NCBI GenBank assembly: GCA_963573305.1
Contig: OY754335.1
Coordinates: forward strand, 50,737,985-50,801,984
Length of the DNA stretch: 64,000 nucleotides
Source of the DNA: Pyrrhosoma nymphula
Lineage: Eukaryota; Arthropoda; Insecta; Odonata; Coenagrionidae
Direction: 5' to 3'
In this document: positions 33,589 to 45,920 of the stretch, one piece after another
Layout: every line of letters starts with the position of its first letter
Position numbering within the stretch: position 1 is the stretch's first letter
Translations under genes and position numbers: made by a program
The notes under the pieces: model-generated
Told to the model about the DNA's origin: nothing
The model's input: the letters and a program-made list of their open reading frames with translations, nothing else
Database searches by the model: none

Positions 33589-35349
33589 ATGAAACGGCTT
33601 GTTGAAAGGTCACGCGATAAGAAAATAATTAAAATGGATGGTGTACGGAAGGATAAGGGTTTTGATTATTACAGGGATATCAAACGGAGTGAAGACGACG
33701 AATCGGAGCGGTCCGGGGCCGACGATTTGACCGGGTGCATACCGGAGATGGTGTTCGATCAATCAAAATCGCGTGAAGACGAACTGCCGTCCGATCAGCA
33801 GGGTAAATCTTCAGAGTTGATTCAATCCGAGTCCTATTCAGGGGATAATGGGTCTTTGGCATCCGTAATGCAGGCTATTTTGAGAGGACAGGACGATTTG
33901 AAGGGAGAAATAAAAAAGGGACAGGACGATTTGAGGGAAGAGATGAAAAGGGGACAGGAAAGTGTTGTAAGCGGTGTCAATAAAAAGATTGAATCTATAC
34001 AGGCTAGTTTAGGGGAAATGAAATTAGCACTCGGGAAACGTAATAAAGAAATGGAATCCGTACGTCACGATCTTGGGGACCTTCATCACGAAGTAAAGAA
34101 AAATCATGATCATTTCACGAGAGAGATATCTTGGGTCAATCAGAATGTGATAAGTGTTCGTGAAGATTGCTATGAACGAATTGACTCCGAAGTCGCGCGA
34201 ATCAAAACGTGTACTGATGCCTTAGAACGCGCTCGCATAGAACCGAGCGGAGGTACGGACGAAAGAATCGGCGCGTTGGAAGCCAAGGTCGCCGAGATAG
34301 GCGGAAGGGGGGCGATCACTACAGCTGCGTCGGCACTTACTTATGCAGCCACAAAACCCAGTTTCGCGGCGCGTCCGAACGAGCATCCGATGGCTTTCCT
34401 TAGAGATGTTGAAAAGTATTTTGCATTGGCGGCGGTTCCGGAATCAGTGAAACCGCTAATATTCGATCAAATGTTAATCGAAGACGCGAAAGTGTGGGGA
34501 AATACCTTACTACCTTCTCCACGAACATTTGCGGACTACAAACAAAAGTTTCTGTCAAATTTCTGGGATACAAAGATGGTCTCAAATTTCTTTAAAATGG
34601 ATCTCCTTGTGCTACTCACCATTACATTGATGATAACCCCAGCTCTAAGTTGCTCTGGTGATGGAGATGTGAAAATTTGTAATATTCCAGATTTCACCAT
34701 GGGGCTTATAGTCTCTGGTTATCAAGACGATAAACTAGTCATCAAAATTCCAGACCCTGTGAAGGTAGTGAGGGAAAGCTTGCGTAATTTTAAATTCGGT
34801 CCATACTTGAGCTCAGTCGAGACAAATACCCAAATCTTAGAGACTGCTCTTTTCTTTCAAAAAGCCCTAAAAGAGAAGCTTGACATGTTTTCCGAGGAGA
34901 TTTTTGTTGAGATTAAAGAAAGACCTGTGACTCCACCAAGGGTCAAACGAAATCCCATAACTGCTATATTCTCATGGATTTTCAGGAGAATGTCAATTAG
35001 CTCACTGAAATCTGCGGCCAAGTGGGGGGGACGGACCATCAAGAAAAATTTTGGTAATTTACTTGTTATGGGGACGGTAGAGGCTGTCACTTTTACTCTT
35101 CATCACCATGCATTTGCTCAATATAAAGATGACATAGAAAGGCAGATCTCGCTTTTACAGAATAGTGATATAGAAATGGTAAATACCCTTTCAAAAGTAA
35201 CAGTTATCAATTCTATGGCGATTGATAATATGCATGAGTTTGAGCTAAAATTCAGGGATGCCATGGCAAGTGCCCTTACCCGTGATGGATTAAAGTTGAT
35301 TGCCTCTAACTTTCTCCAGGAGTTGGTATCCGGACTCTATTCGATTTAA
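33589..35349 (+). CDS. Unit 2 gag/envelope-like fused frame
   Basis: Same 586-codon frame as unit 1. Distinguishing variant: Lys at residue 60 (codon aaa instead of caa), also seen in units 4, 6 and 9. Confidence 0.7.
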   Translation: MKRLVERSRDKKIIKMDGVRKDKGFDYYRDIKRSEDDESERSGADDLTGCIPEMVFDQSKSREDELPSDQQGKSSELIQSESYSGDNGSLASVMQAILRGQDDLKGEIKKGQDDLREEMKRGQESVVSGVNKKIESIQASLGEMKLALGKRNKEMESVRHDLGDLHHEVKKNHDHFTREISWVNQNVISVREDCYERIDSEVARIKTCTDALERARIEPSGGTDERIGALEAKVAEIGGRGAITTAASALTYAATKPSFAARPNEHPMAFLRDVEKYFALAAVPESVKPLIFDQMLIEDAKVWGNTLLPSPRTFADYKQKFLSNFWDTKMVSNFFKMDLLVLLTITLMITPALSCSGDGDVKICNIPDFTMGLIVSGYQDDKLVIKIPDPVKVVRESLRNFKFGPYLSSVETNTQILETALFFQKALKEKLDMFSEEIFVEIKERPVTPPRVKRNPITAIFSWIFRRMSISSLKSAAKWGGRTIKKNFGNLLVMGTVEAVTFTLHHHAFAQYKDDIERQISLLQNSDIEMVNTLSKVTVINSMAIDNMHEFELKFRDAMASALTRDGLKLIASNFLQELVSGLYSI

Positions 35350-35416
35350 CATCCGGACATTTAATGTCCGGATGTTAAATCGAAAATACCGGACATTTAA
35401 TGTCCGGTATTTTCGA
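35340..35416. repeat. Double palindrome at unit 2/3 junction
   Basis: Identical in structure and sequence to the copy at 32257-32333, including the TTA loops. Confidence 0.9.
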
Positions 35417-36403
35417 CCGCTGCGCAATAACCCGAGCAGGGGATGATCGCGTGTGTGTGAGGAGTGTGACTGTGTGTGTGGGTAGAATACCATGCCTTGG
35501 GCATGAGATATGTGATTCATGAGTGTTATGTGTTGGTCAGTGCGGACCGATGGTTGCCCCACTCGACGGATAGGCACAGGTGAAACCCCCTCTCACCTCA
35601 AAACCCCTACCCCCAGTGCATCATTCCCCTCCACATGAGTATAAAACCGCGCAGAGAGAGAGCCTGTGAGAGAAATCCTAGCCCGGTCGACGGGGAGAGA
35701 ACGATAGTGGTGACGTGCCTGATGGTCGTCATTCTGGGGGTAACCAGAGAGTGCTGTGGGAGGACGAGACGGTTCTACGGAAAAACCTGAAGCGGAGCGA
35801 CATTGCAGACAAGCGACAGACGGGACCAACGCCCAGAGGTCGGGAGGAAGACAGCCCTCGATCCCGCGGACACTTGGGTCCAACTCGTCGCATCATTGAC
35901 GGCTTCTACTGCTCAGGCTCCGACCAAAACCGTAAGAAAGTCGCAGTTAGCGACCCGTCCTCGTGCTTGTTCGCCCAGACCCGAATCACTCCCCAAATTG
36001 TGTAGCCAGAATATTGGTTCTCTCGCTCTGTCCCGGTGCGCCGTATCTTTCTACAAACTATTGACTCAGTGTCAAGAATATTATTCGGTGTGATCACGAA
36101 AGCAGCATAAAGACTTGATTTGGGCATATTGTATATTCAGCCCACATATTCTATATAAATCACGAATTGTTCCTTTTTGTTTTTGGAGGGGGGGGGGTAA
36201 TTAAATTATATCATATTGTGCATTTTTTGTACACCTCATCTTCATCAGGGTAATTACTTTCGATAAGTGTGTGTATGTTATGCAAGTGGGAAATATATTT
36301 TTTGTGTTTCAAAGTAATCAACAATGGTTCGATCATTCCGTGCTCGGGACTATTGATGCCCTCAACTCCCCATAAAATATGTGGCGTTTCATGTTCCGTC
36401 ACA
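35400..36403 (+). repeat. LTR 3, lacking 5' 17 bp
   Basis: Run of 10 G. Distinguishing base: cctcaactcc near 36360 where most LTRs have cctcacctcc; LTR 5 shares both features. Confidence 0.9.
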
Positions 36404-36670
36404 TATAAATTGGCGCCCAGCTCGCGGCTCGATTTAGTAGTACGTAAAATAATACGTAAAATCCATCGGAGAACCTGCAACCCGCTTAAACAGTGTAATG
36501 ACATTTTTCTTTTTAAAAAATTCAAAATTTAGTTCGCGTGTAGAGCGTTGTGACAGTTTGGAATGCTTCACCAGTTCGCGCGGTTATTTGACTAGAAACG
36601 ACACGATTGGGGTATTGACGGAGGTATATGCCTCACTGCAGTGGTTTGACTGGAACGTGGACTACCTCTT

Positions 36671-38431
36671 ATGAAACGGCTTGTTGAAAGGTCACGCGAT
36701 AAGAAAATAATTAAAATGGATGGTGTACGGAAGGATAAGGGTTTTGATTATTACAGGGATATCAAACGGAGTGAAGACGACGAATCGGAGCGGTCCGGGG
36801 CCGACGATTTGACCGGGTGCATACCGGAGATGGTGTTCGATCAATCACAATCGCGTGAAGACGAACTGCCGTCCGATCAGCAGGGTAAATCTTCAGAGTT
36901 GATTCAATCCGAGTCCTATTCAGGGGATAATGGGTCTTTGGCATCCGTAATGCAGGCTATTTTGAGAGGACAGGACGATTTGAAGGGAGAAATAAAAAAG
37001 GGACAGGACGATTTGAGGGAAGAGATGAAAAGGGGACAGGAAAGTGTTGTAAGCGGTGTCAATAAAAAGATTGAATCTATACAGGCTAGTTTAGGGGAAA
37101 TGAAATTAGCACTCGGGAAACGTAATAAAGAAATGGAATCCGTACGTCACGATCTTGGGGACCTTCATCACGAAGTAAAGAAAAATCATGATCATTTCAC
37201 GAGAGAGATATCTTGGGTCAATCAGAATGTGATAAGTGTTCGTGAAGATTGCTATGAACGAATTGACTCCGAAGTCGCGCGAATCAAAACGTGTACTGAT
37301 GCCTTAGAACGCGCTCGCATAGAACCGAGCGGAGGTACGGACGAAAGAATCGGCGCGTTGGAAGCCAAGGTCGCCGAGATAGGCGGAAGGGGGGCGATCA
37401 CTACAGCTGCGTCGGCACTTACTTATGCAGCCACAAAACCCAGTTTCGCGGCGCGTCCGAACGAGCATCCGATGGCTTTCCTTAGAGATGTTGAAAAGTA
37501 TTTTGCATTGGCGGCGGTTCCGGAATCAGTGAAACCGCTAATATTCGATCAAATGTTAATCGAAGACGCGAAAGTGTGGGGAAATACCTTACTACCTTCT
37601 CCACGAACATTTGCGGACTACAAACAAAAGTTTCTGTCAAATTTCTGGGATACAAAGATGGTCTCAAATTTCTTTAAAATGGATCTCCTTGTGCTACTCA
37701 CCATTACATTGATGATAACCCCAGCTCTAAGTTGCTCTGGTGATGGAGATGTGAAAATTTGTAATATTCCAGATTTCACCATGGGGCTTATAGTCTCTGG
37801 TTATCAAGACGATAAACTAGTCATCAAAATTCCAGACCCTGTGAAGGTAGTGAGGGAAAGCTTGCGTAATTTTAAATTCGGTCCATACTTGAGCTCAGTC
37901 GAGACAAATACCCAAATCTTAGAGACTGCTCTTTTCTTTCAAAAAGCCCTAAAAGAGAAGCTTGACATGTTTTCCGAGGAGATTTTTGTTGAGATTAAAG
38001 AAAGACCTGTGACTCCACCAAGGGTCAAACGAAATCCCATAACTGCTATATTCTCATGGATTTTCAGGAGAATGTCAATTAGCTCACTGAAATCTGCGGC
38101 CAAGTGGGGGGGACGGACCATCAAGAAAAATTTTGGTAATTTACTTGTTATGGGGACGGTAGAGGCTGTCACTTTTACTCTTCATCACCATGCATTTGCT
38201 CAATATAAAGATGACATAGAAAGGCAGATCTCGCTTTTACAGAATAGTGATATAGAAATGGTAAATACCCTTTCAAAAGTAACAGTTATCAATTCTATGG
38301 CGATTGATAATATGCATGAGTTTGAGCTAAAATTCAGGGATGCCATGGCAAGTGCCCTTACCCGTGATGGATTAAAGTTGATTGCCTCTAACTTTCTCCA
38401 GGAGTTGGTATCCGGACTCTATTCGATTTAA
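36671..38431 (+). CDS. Unit 3 gag/envelope-like fused frame
   Basis: Identical in protein to unit 1 (Gln60, Ser-Pro near 310) as far as I can compare by eye. Confidence 0.7.
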   Translation: MKRLVERSRDKKIIKMDGVRKDKGFDYYRDIKRSEDDESERSGADDLTGCIPEMVFDQSQSREDELPSDQQGKSSELIQSESYSGDNGSLASVMQAILRGQDDLKGEIKKGQDDLREEMKRGQESVVSGVNKKIESIQASLGEMKLALGKRNKEMESVRHDLGDLHHEVKKNHDHFTREISWVNQNVISVREDCYERIDSEVARIKTCTDALERARIEPSGGTDERIGALEAKVAEIGGRGAITTAASALTYAATKPSFAARPNEHPMAFLRDVEKYFALAAVPESVKPLIFDQMLIEDAKVWGNTLLPSPRTFADYKQKFLSNFWDTKMVSNFFKMDLLVLLTITLMITPALSCSGDGDVKICNIPDFTMGLIVSGYQDDKLVIKIPDPVKVVRESLRNFKFGPYLSSVETNTQILETALFFQKALKEKLDMFSEEIFVEIKERPVTPPRVKRNPITAIFSWIFRRMSISSLKSAAKWGGRTIKKNFGNLLVMGTVEAVTFTLHHHAFAQYKDDIERQISLLQNSDIEMVNTLSKVTVINSMAIDNMHEFELKFRDAMASALTRDGLKLIASNFLQELVSGLYSI

Positions 38432-38498
38432 CATCCGGACATTTAATGTCCGGATGTTAAATCGAAAATACCGGACATTTAATGTCCGGTATTTTCGA
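38422..38498. repeat. Double palindrome at unit 3/4 junction
   Basis: Same double hairpin; the stop codon of the unit 3 frame is inside the first left arm. Confidence 0.9.
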
Positions 38499-39487
38499 CC
38501 GCTGCGCAATAACCCGAGCAGGGGATGATCGCGTGTGTGTGAGGAGTGTGACTGTGTGTGTGGGTAGAATACCATGCCTTGGGCATGAGATATGTGATTC
38601 ATGAGTGTTATGTGTTGGTCAGTGCGGACCGATGGTTGCCCCACTCGACGGATAGGCACAGGTGAAACCCCCTCTCACCTCAAAACCCCTACCCCCAGTG
38701 CATCATTCCCCTCCACATGAGTATAAAACCGCGCAGAGAGAGAGCCTGTGAGAGAAATCCTAGCCCGGTCGACGGGGAGAGAACGATAGTGGTGACGTGC
38801 CTGATGGTCGTCATTCTGGGGGTAACCAGAGAGTGCTGTGGGAGGACGAGACGGTTCTACGGAAAAACCTGAAGCGGAGCGACATTGCAGACAAGCGACA
38901 GACGGGACCAACGCCCAGAGGTCGGGAGGAAGACAGCCCTCGATCCCGCGGACACTTGGGTCCAACTCGTCGCATCATTGACGGCTTCTACTGCTCAGGC
39001 TCCGACCAAAACCGTAAGAAAGTCGCAGTTAGCGACCCGTCCTCGTGCTTGTTCGCCCAGACCCGAATCACTCCCCAAATTGTGTAGCCAGAATATTGGT
39101 TCTCTCGCTCTGTCCCGGTGCGCCGTATCTTTCTACAAACTATTGACTCAGTGTCAAGAATATTATTCGGTGTGATCACGAAAGCAGCATAAAGACTTGA
39201 TTTGGGCATATTGTATATTCAGCCCACATATTCTATATAAATCACGAATTGTTCCTTTTTGTTTTTGGAGGGGGGGGGGGGGTTTTAAATTATATCATAT
39301 TGTGCATTTTTTGTACACCTCATCTTCATCAGGGTAATTACTTTCGATAAGTGTGTGTATGTTATGCAAGTGGGAAATATATTTTTTGTGTTTCAAAGTA
39401 ATCAACAATGGTTCGATCATTCCGTGCTCGGGACTATTGATGCCCTCACCTCCCCATAAAATATGTGGCGTTTCATGTTCCGTCACA
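38482..39487 (+). repeat. LTR 4, lacking 5' 17 bp
   Basis: Run of 13 G followed by ttttaaatt instead of taattaaatt, a one-base loss plus substitutions found in no other copy. Confidence 0.9.
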
Positions 39488-39754
39488 TATAAATTGGCGC
39501 CCAGCTCGCGGCTCGATTTAGTAGTACGTAAAATAATACGTAAAATCCATCGGAGAACCTGCAACCCGCTTAAACAGTGTAATGACATTTTTCTTTTTAA
39601 AAAATTCAAAATTTAGTTCGCGTGTAGAGCGTTGTGACAGTTTGGAATGCTTCACCAGTTCGCGCGGTTATTTGACTAGAAACGACACGATTGGGGTATT
39701 GACGGAGGTATATGCCTCACTGCAGTGGTTTGACTGGAACGTGGACTACCTCTT

Positions 39755-41515
39755 ATGAAACGGCTTGTTGAAAGGTCACGCGATAAGAAAATAATTAAAA
39801 TGGATGGTGTACGGAAGAATAAGGGTTTTGATTATTACAGGGATATCAAACGGAGTGAAGACGACGAATCGGAGCGGTCCGGGGCCGACGATTTGACCGG
39901 GTGCATACCGGAGATGGTGTTCGATCAATCAAAATCGCGTGAAGACGAACTGCCGTCCGATCAGCAGGGTAAATCTTCAGAGTTGATTCAATCCGAGTCC
40001 TATTCAGGGGATAATGGGTCTTTGGCATCCGTAATGCAGGCTATTTTGAGAGGACAGGACGATTTGAAGGGAGAAATAAAAAAGGGACAGGACGATTTGA
40101 GGGAAGAGATGAAAAGGGGACAGGAAAGTGTTGTAAGCGGTGTCAATAAAAAGATTGAATCTATACAGGCTAGTTTAGGGGAAATGAAATTAGCACTCGG
40201 GAAACGTAATAAAGAAATGGAATCCGTACGTCACGATCTTGGGGACCTTCATCACGAAGTAAAGAAAAATCATGATCATTTCACGAGAGAGATATCTTGG
40301 GTCAATCAGAATGTGATAAGTGTTCGTGAAGATTGCTATGAACGAATTGACTCCGAAGTCGCGCGAATCAAAACGTGTACTGATGCCTTAGAACGCGCTC
40401 GCATAGAACCGAGCGGAGGTACGGACGAAAGAATCGGCGCGTTGGAAGCCAAGGTCGCCGAGATAGGCGGAAGGGGGGCGATCACTACAGCTGCGTCGGC
40501 ACTTACTTATGCAGCCACAAAACCCAGTTTCGCGGCGCGTCCGAACGAGCATCCGATGGCTTTCCTTAGAGATGTTGAAAAGTATTTTGCATTGGCGGCG
40601 GTTCCGGAATCAGTGAAACCGCTAATATTCGATCAAATGTTAATCGAAGACGCGAAAGTGTGGGGAAATACCTTACTACCTTTTCCACGAACATTTGCGG
40701 ACTACAAACAAAAGTTTCTGTCAAATTTCTGGGATACAAAGATGGTCTCAAATTTCTTTAAAATGGATCTCCTTGTGCTACTCACCATTACATTGATGAT
40801 AACCCCAGCTCTAAGTTGCTCTGGTGATGGAGATGTGAAAATTTGTAATATTCCAGATTTCACCATGGGGCTTATAGTCTCTGGTTATCAAGACGATAAA
40901 CTAGTCATCAAAATTCCAGACCCTGTGAAGGTAGTGAGGGAAAGCTTGCGTAATTTTAAATTCGGTCCATACTTGAGCTCAGTCGAGACAAATACCCAAA
41001 TCTTAGAGACTGCTCTTTTCTTTCAAAAAGCCCTAAAAGAGAAGCTTGACATGTTTTCCGAGGAGATTTTTGTTGAGATTAAAGAAAGACCTGTGACTCC
41101 ACCAAGGGTCAAACGAAATCCCATAACTGCTATATTCTCATGGATTTTCAGGAGAATGTCAATTAGCTCACTGAAATCTGCGGCCAAGTGGGGGGGACGG
41201 ACCATCAAGAAAAATTTTGGTAATTTACTTGTTATGGGGACGGTAGAGGCTGTCACTTTTACTCTTCATCACCATGCATTTGCTCAATATAAAGATGACA
41301 TAGAAAGGCAGATCTCGCTTTTACAGAATAGTGATATAGAAATGGTAAATACCCTTTCAAAAGTAACAGTTATCAATTCTATGGCGATTGATAATATGCA
41401 TGAGTTTGAGCTAAAATTCAGGGATGCCATGGCAAGTGCCCTTACCCGTGATGGATTAAAGTTGATTGCCTCTAACTTTCTCCAGGAGTTGGTATCCGGA
41501 CTCTATTCGATTTAA
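39755..41515 (+). CDS. Unit 4 gag/envelope-like fused frame
   Basis: Variants: Asp22 to Asn, Lys60, and Phe-Pro instead of Ser-Pro in LLPSP (shared with units 7 and 8). Confidence 0.7.
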   Translation: MKRLVERSRDKKIIKMDGVRKNKGFDYYRDIKRSEDDESERSGADDLTGCIPEMVFDQSKSREDELPSDQQGKSSELIQSESYSGDNGSLASVMQAILRGQDDLKGEIKKGQDDLREEMKRGQESVVSGVNKKIESIQASLGEMKLALGKRNKEMESVRHDLGDLHHEVKKNHDHFTREISWVNQNVISVREDCYERIDSEVARIKTCTDALERARIEPSGGTDERIGALEAKVAEIGGRGAITTAASALTYAATKPSFAARPNEHPMAFLRDVEKYFALAAVPESVKPLIFDQMLIEDAKVWGNTLLPFPRTFADYKQKFLSNFWDTKMVSNFFKMDLLVLLTITLMITPALSCSGDGDVKICNIPDFTMGLIVSGYQDDKLVIKIPDPVKVVRESLRNFKFGPYLSSVETNTQILETALFFQKALKEKLDMFSEEIFVEIKERPVTPPRVKRNPITAIFSWIFRRMSISSLKSAAKWGGRTIKKNFGNLLVMGTVEAVTFTLHHHAFAQYKDDIERQISLLQNSDIEMVNTLSKVTVINSMAIDNMHEFELKFRDAMASALTRDGLKLIASNFLQELVSGLYSI

Positions 41516-41582
41516 CATCCGGACATTTAATGTCCGGATGTTAAATCGAAAATACCGGACATTTAATGTCCGGTATTTTCGA
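41506..41582. repeat. Double palindrome at unit 4/5 junction
   Basis: Unchanged copy of the double hairpin. Confidence 0.9.
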
Positions 41583-42569
41583 CCGCTGCGCAATAACCCG
41601 AGCAGGGGATGATCGCGTGTGTGTGAGGAGTGTGACTGTGTGTGTGGGTAGAATACCATGCCTTGGGCATGAGATATGTGATTCATGAGTGTTATGTGTT
41701 GGTCAGTGCGGACCGATGGTTGCCCCACTCGACGGATAGGCACAGGTGAAACCCCCTCTCACCTCAAAACCCCTACCCCCAGTGCATCATTCCCCTCCAC
41801 ATGAGTATAAAACCGCGCAGAGAGAGAGCCTGTGAGAGAAATCCTAGCCCGGTCGACGGGGAGAGAACGATAGTGGTGACGTGCCTGATGGTCGTCATTC
41901 TGGGGGTAACCAGAGAGTGCTGTGGGAGGACGAGACGGTTCTACGGAAAAACCTGAAGCGGAGCGACATTGCAGACAAGCGACAGACGGGACCAACGCCC
42001 AGAGGTCGGGAGGAAGACAGCCCTCGATCCCGCGGACACTTGGGTCCAACTCGTCGCATCATTGACGGCTTCTACTGCTCAGGCTCCGACCAAAACCGTA
42101 AGAAAGTCGCAGTTAGCGACCCGTCCTCGTGCTTGTTCGCCCAGACCCGAATCACTCCCCAAATTGTGTAGCCAGAATATTGGTTCTCTCGCTCTGTCCC
42201 GGTGCGCCGTATCTTTCTACAAACTATTGACTCAGTGTCAAGAATATTATTCGGTGTGATCACGAAAGCAGCATAAAGACTTGATTTGGGCATATTGTAT
42301 ATTCAGCCCACATATTCTATATAAATCACGAATTGTTCCTTTTTGTTTTTGGAGGGGGGGGGGTAATTAAATTATATCATATTGTGCATTTTTTGTACAC
42401 CTCATCTTCATCAGGGTAATTACTTTCGATAAGTGTGTGTATGTTATGCAAGTGGGAAATATATTTTTTGTGTTTCAAAGTAATCAACAATGGTTCGATC
42501 ATTCCGTGCTCGGGACTATTGATGCCCTCAACTCCCCATAAAATATGTGGCGTTTCATGTTCCGTCACA
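41566..42569 (+). repeat. LTR 5, lacking 5' 17 bp
   Basis: Run of 10 G and cctcaactcc, the same pair of markers as LTR 3 two units away. Confidence 0.9.
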
Positions 42570-42836
42570 TATAAATTGGCGCCCAGCTCGCGGCTCGATT
42601 TAGTAGTACGTAAAATAATACGTAAAATCCATCGGAGAACCTGCAACCCGCTTAAACAGTGTAATGACATTTTTCTTTTTAAAAAATTCAAAATTTAGTT
42701 CGCGTGTAGAGCGTTGTGACAGTTTGGAATGCTTCACCAGTTCGCGCGGTTATTTGACTAGAAACGACACGATTGGGGTATTGACGGAGGTATATGCCTC
42801 ACTGCAGTGGTTTGACTGGAACGTGGACTACCTCTT

Positions 42837-44597
42837 ATGAAACGGCTTGTTGAAAGGTCACGCGATAAGAAAATAATTAAAATGGATGGTGTACGGAAGG
42901 ATAAGGGTTTTGATTATTACAGGGATATCAAACGGAGTGAAGACGACGAATCGGAGCGGTCCGGGGCCGACGATTTGACCGGGTGCATACCGGAGATGGT
43001 GTTCGATCAATCACAATCGCGTGAAGACGAACTGCCGTCCGATCAGCAGGGTAAATCTTCAGAGTTGATTCAATCCGAGTCCTATTCAGGGGATAATGGG
43101 TCTTTGGCATCCGTAATGCAGGCTATTTTGAGAGGACAGGACGATTTGAAGGGAGAAATAAAAAAGGGACAGGACGATTTGAGGGAAGAGATGAAAAGGG
43201 GACAGGAAAGTGTTGTAAGCGGTGTCAATAAAAAGATTGAATCTATACAGGCTAGTTTAGGGGAAATGAAATTAGCACTCGGGAAACGTAATAAAGAAAT
43301 GGAATCCGTACGTCACGATCTTGGGGACCTTCATCACGAAGTAAAGAAAAATCATGATCATTTCACGAGAGAGATATCTTGGGTCAATCAGAATGTGATA
43401 AGTGTTCGTGAAGATTGCTATGAACGAATTGACTCCGAAGTCGCGCGAATCAAAACGTGTACTGATGCCTTAGAACGCGCTCGCATAGAACCGAGCGGAG
43501 GTACGGACGAAAGAATCGGCGCGTTGGAAGCCAAGGTCGCCGAGATAGGCGGAAGGGGGGCGATCACTACAGCTGCGTCGGCACTTACTTATGCAGCCAC
43601 AAAACCCAGTTTCGCGGCGCGTCCGAACGAGCATCCGATGGCTTTCCTTAGAGATGTTGAAAAGTATTTTGCATTGGCGGCGGTTCCGGAATCAGTGAAA
43701 CCGCTAATATTCGATCAAATGTTAATCGAAGACGCGAAAGTGTGGGGAAATACCTTACTACCTTCTCCACGAACATTTGCGGACTACAAACAAAAGTTTC
43801 TGTCAAATTTCTGGGATACAAAGATGGTCTCAAATTTCTTTAAAATGGATCTCCTTGTGCTACTCACCATTACATTGATGATAACCCCAGCTCTAAGTTG
43901 CTCTGGTGATGGAGATGTGAAAATTTGTAATATTCCAGATTTCACCATGGGGCTTATAGTCTCTGGTTATCAAGACGATAAACTAGTCATCAAAATTCCA
44001 GACCCTGTGAAGGTAGTGAGGGAAAGCTTGCGTAATTTTAAATTCGGTCCATACTTGAGCTCAGTCGAGACAAATACCCAAATCTTAGAGACTGCTCTTT
44101 TCTTTCAAAAAGCCCTAAAAGAGAAGCTTGACATGTTTTCCGAGGAGATTTTTGTTGAGATTAAAGAAAGACCTGTGACTCCACCAAGGGTCAAACGAAA
44201 TCCCATAACTGCTATATTCTCATGGATTTTCAGGAGAATGTCAATTAGCTCACTGAAATCTGCGGCCAAGTGGGGGGGACGGACCATCAAGAAAAATTTT
44301 GGTAATTTACTTGTTATGGGGACGGTAGAGGCTGTCACTTTTACTCTTCATCACCATGCATTTGCTCAATATAAAGATGACATAGAAAGGCAGATCTCGC
44401 TTTTACAGAATAGTGATATAGAAATGGTAAATACCCTTTCAAAAGTAACAGTTATCAATTCTATGGCGATTGATAATATGCATGAGTTTGAGCTAAAATT
44501 CAGGGATGCCATGGCAAGTGCCCTTACCCGTGATGGATTAAAGTTGATTGCCTCTAACTTTCTCCAGGAGTTGGTATCCGGACTCTATTCGATTTAA
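42837..44597 (+). CDS. Unit 5 gag/envelope-like fused frame
   Basis: Same protein as units 1 and 3 (Gln60, Ser-Pro). Confidence 0.7.
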   Translation: MKRLVERSRDKKIIKMDGVRKDKGFDYYRDIKRSEDDESERSGADDLTGCIPEMVFDQSQSREDELPSDQQGKSSELIQSESYSGDNGSLASVMQAILRGQDDLKGEIKKGQDDLREEMKRGQESVVSGVNKKIESIQASLGEMKLALGKRNKEMESVRHDLGDLHHEVKKNHDHFTREISWVNQNVISVREDCYERIDSEVARIKTCTDALERARIEPSGGTDERIGALEAKVAEIGGRGAITTAASALTYAATKPSFAARPNEHPMAFLRDVEKYFALAAVPESVKPLIFDQMLIEDAKVWGNTLLPSPRTFADYKQKFLSNFWDTKMVSNFFKMDLLVLLTITLMITPALSCSGDGDVKICNIPDFTMGLIVSGYQDDKLVIKIPDPVKVVRESLRNFKFGPYLSSVETNTQILETALFFQKALKEKLDMFSEEIFVEIKERPVTPPRVKRNPITAIFSWIFRRMSISSLKSAAKWGGRTIKKNFGNLLVMGTVEAVTFTLHHHAFAQYKDDIERQISLLQNSDIEMVNTLSKVTVINSMAIDNMHEFELKFRDAMASALTRDGLKLIASNFLQELVSGLYSI

Positions 44598-44664
44598 CAT
44601 CCGGACATTTAATGTCCGGATGTTAAATCGAAAATACCGGACATTTAATGTCCGGTATTTTCGA
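44588..44664. repeat. Double palindrome at unit 5/6 junction
   Basis: Unchanged copy of the double hairpin. Confidence 0.9.
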
Positions 44665-45653
44665 CCGCTGCGCAATAACCCGAGCAGGGGATGATCGCGT
44701 GTGTGTGAGGAGTGTGACTGTGTGTGTGGGTAGAATACCATGCCTTGGGCATGAGATATGTGATTCATGAGTGTTATGTGTTGGTCAGTGCGGACCGATG
44801 GTTGCCCCACTCGACGGATAGGCACAGGTGAAACCCCCTCTCACCTCAAAACCCCTACCCCCAGTGCATCATTCCCCTCCACATGAGTATAAAACCGCGC
44901 AGAGAGAGAGCCTGTGAGAGAAATCCTAGCCCGGTCGACGGGGAGAGAACGATAGTGGTGACGTGCCTGATGGTCGTCATTCTGGGGGTAACCAGAGAGT
45001 GCTGTGGGAGGACGAGACGGTTCTACGGAAAAACCTGAAGCGGAGCGACATTGCAGACAAGCGACAGACGGGACCAACGCCCAGAGGTCGGGAGGAAGAC
45101 AGCCCTCGATCCCGCGGACACTTGGGTCCAACTCGTCGCATCATTGACGGCTTCTACTGCTCAGGCTCCGACCAAAACCGTAAGAAAGTCGCAGTTAGCG
45201 ACCCGTCCTCGTGCTTGTTCGCCCAGACCCGAATCACTCCCCAAATTGTGTAGCCAGAATATTGGTTCTCTCGCTCTGTCCCGGTGCGCCGTATCTTTCT
45301 ACAAACTATTGACTCAGTGTCAAGAATATTATTCGGTGTGATCACGAAAGCAGCATAAAGACTTGATTTGGGCATATTGTATATTCAGCCCACATATTCT
45401 ATATAAATCACGAATTGTTCCTTTTTGTTTTTGGAGGGGGGGGGGGGTAATTAAATTATATCATATTGTGCATTTTTTGTACACCTCATCTTCATCAGGG
45501 TAATTACTTTCGATAAGTGTGTGTATGTTATGCAAGTGGGAAATATATTTTTTGTGTTTCAAAGTAATCAACAATGGTTCGATCATTCCGTGCTCGGGAC
45601 TATTGATGCCCTCACCTCCCCATAAAATATGTGGCGTTTCATGTTCCGTCACA
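44648..45653 (+). repeat. LTR 6, lacking 5' 17 bp
   Basis: Run of 12 G; otherwise the majority sequence. Confidence 0.9.
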
Positions 45654-45920
45654 TATAAATTGGCGCCCAGCTCGCGGCTCGATTTAGTAGTACGTAAAAT
45701 AATACGTAAAATCCATCGGAGAACCTGCAACCCGCTTAAACAGTGTAATGACATTTTTCTTTTTAAAAAATTCAAAATTTAGTTCGCGTGTAGAGCGTTG
45801 TGACAGTTTGGAATGCTTCACCAGTTCGCGCGGTTATTTGACTAGAAACGACACGATTGGGGTATTGACGGAGGTATATGCCTCACTGCAGTGGTTTGAC
45901 TGGAACGTGGACTACCTCTT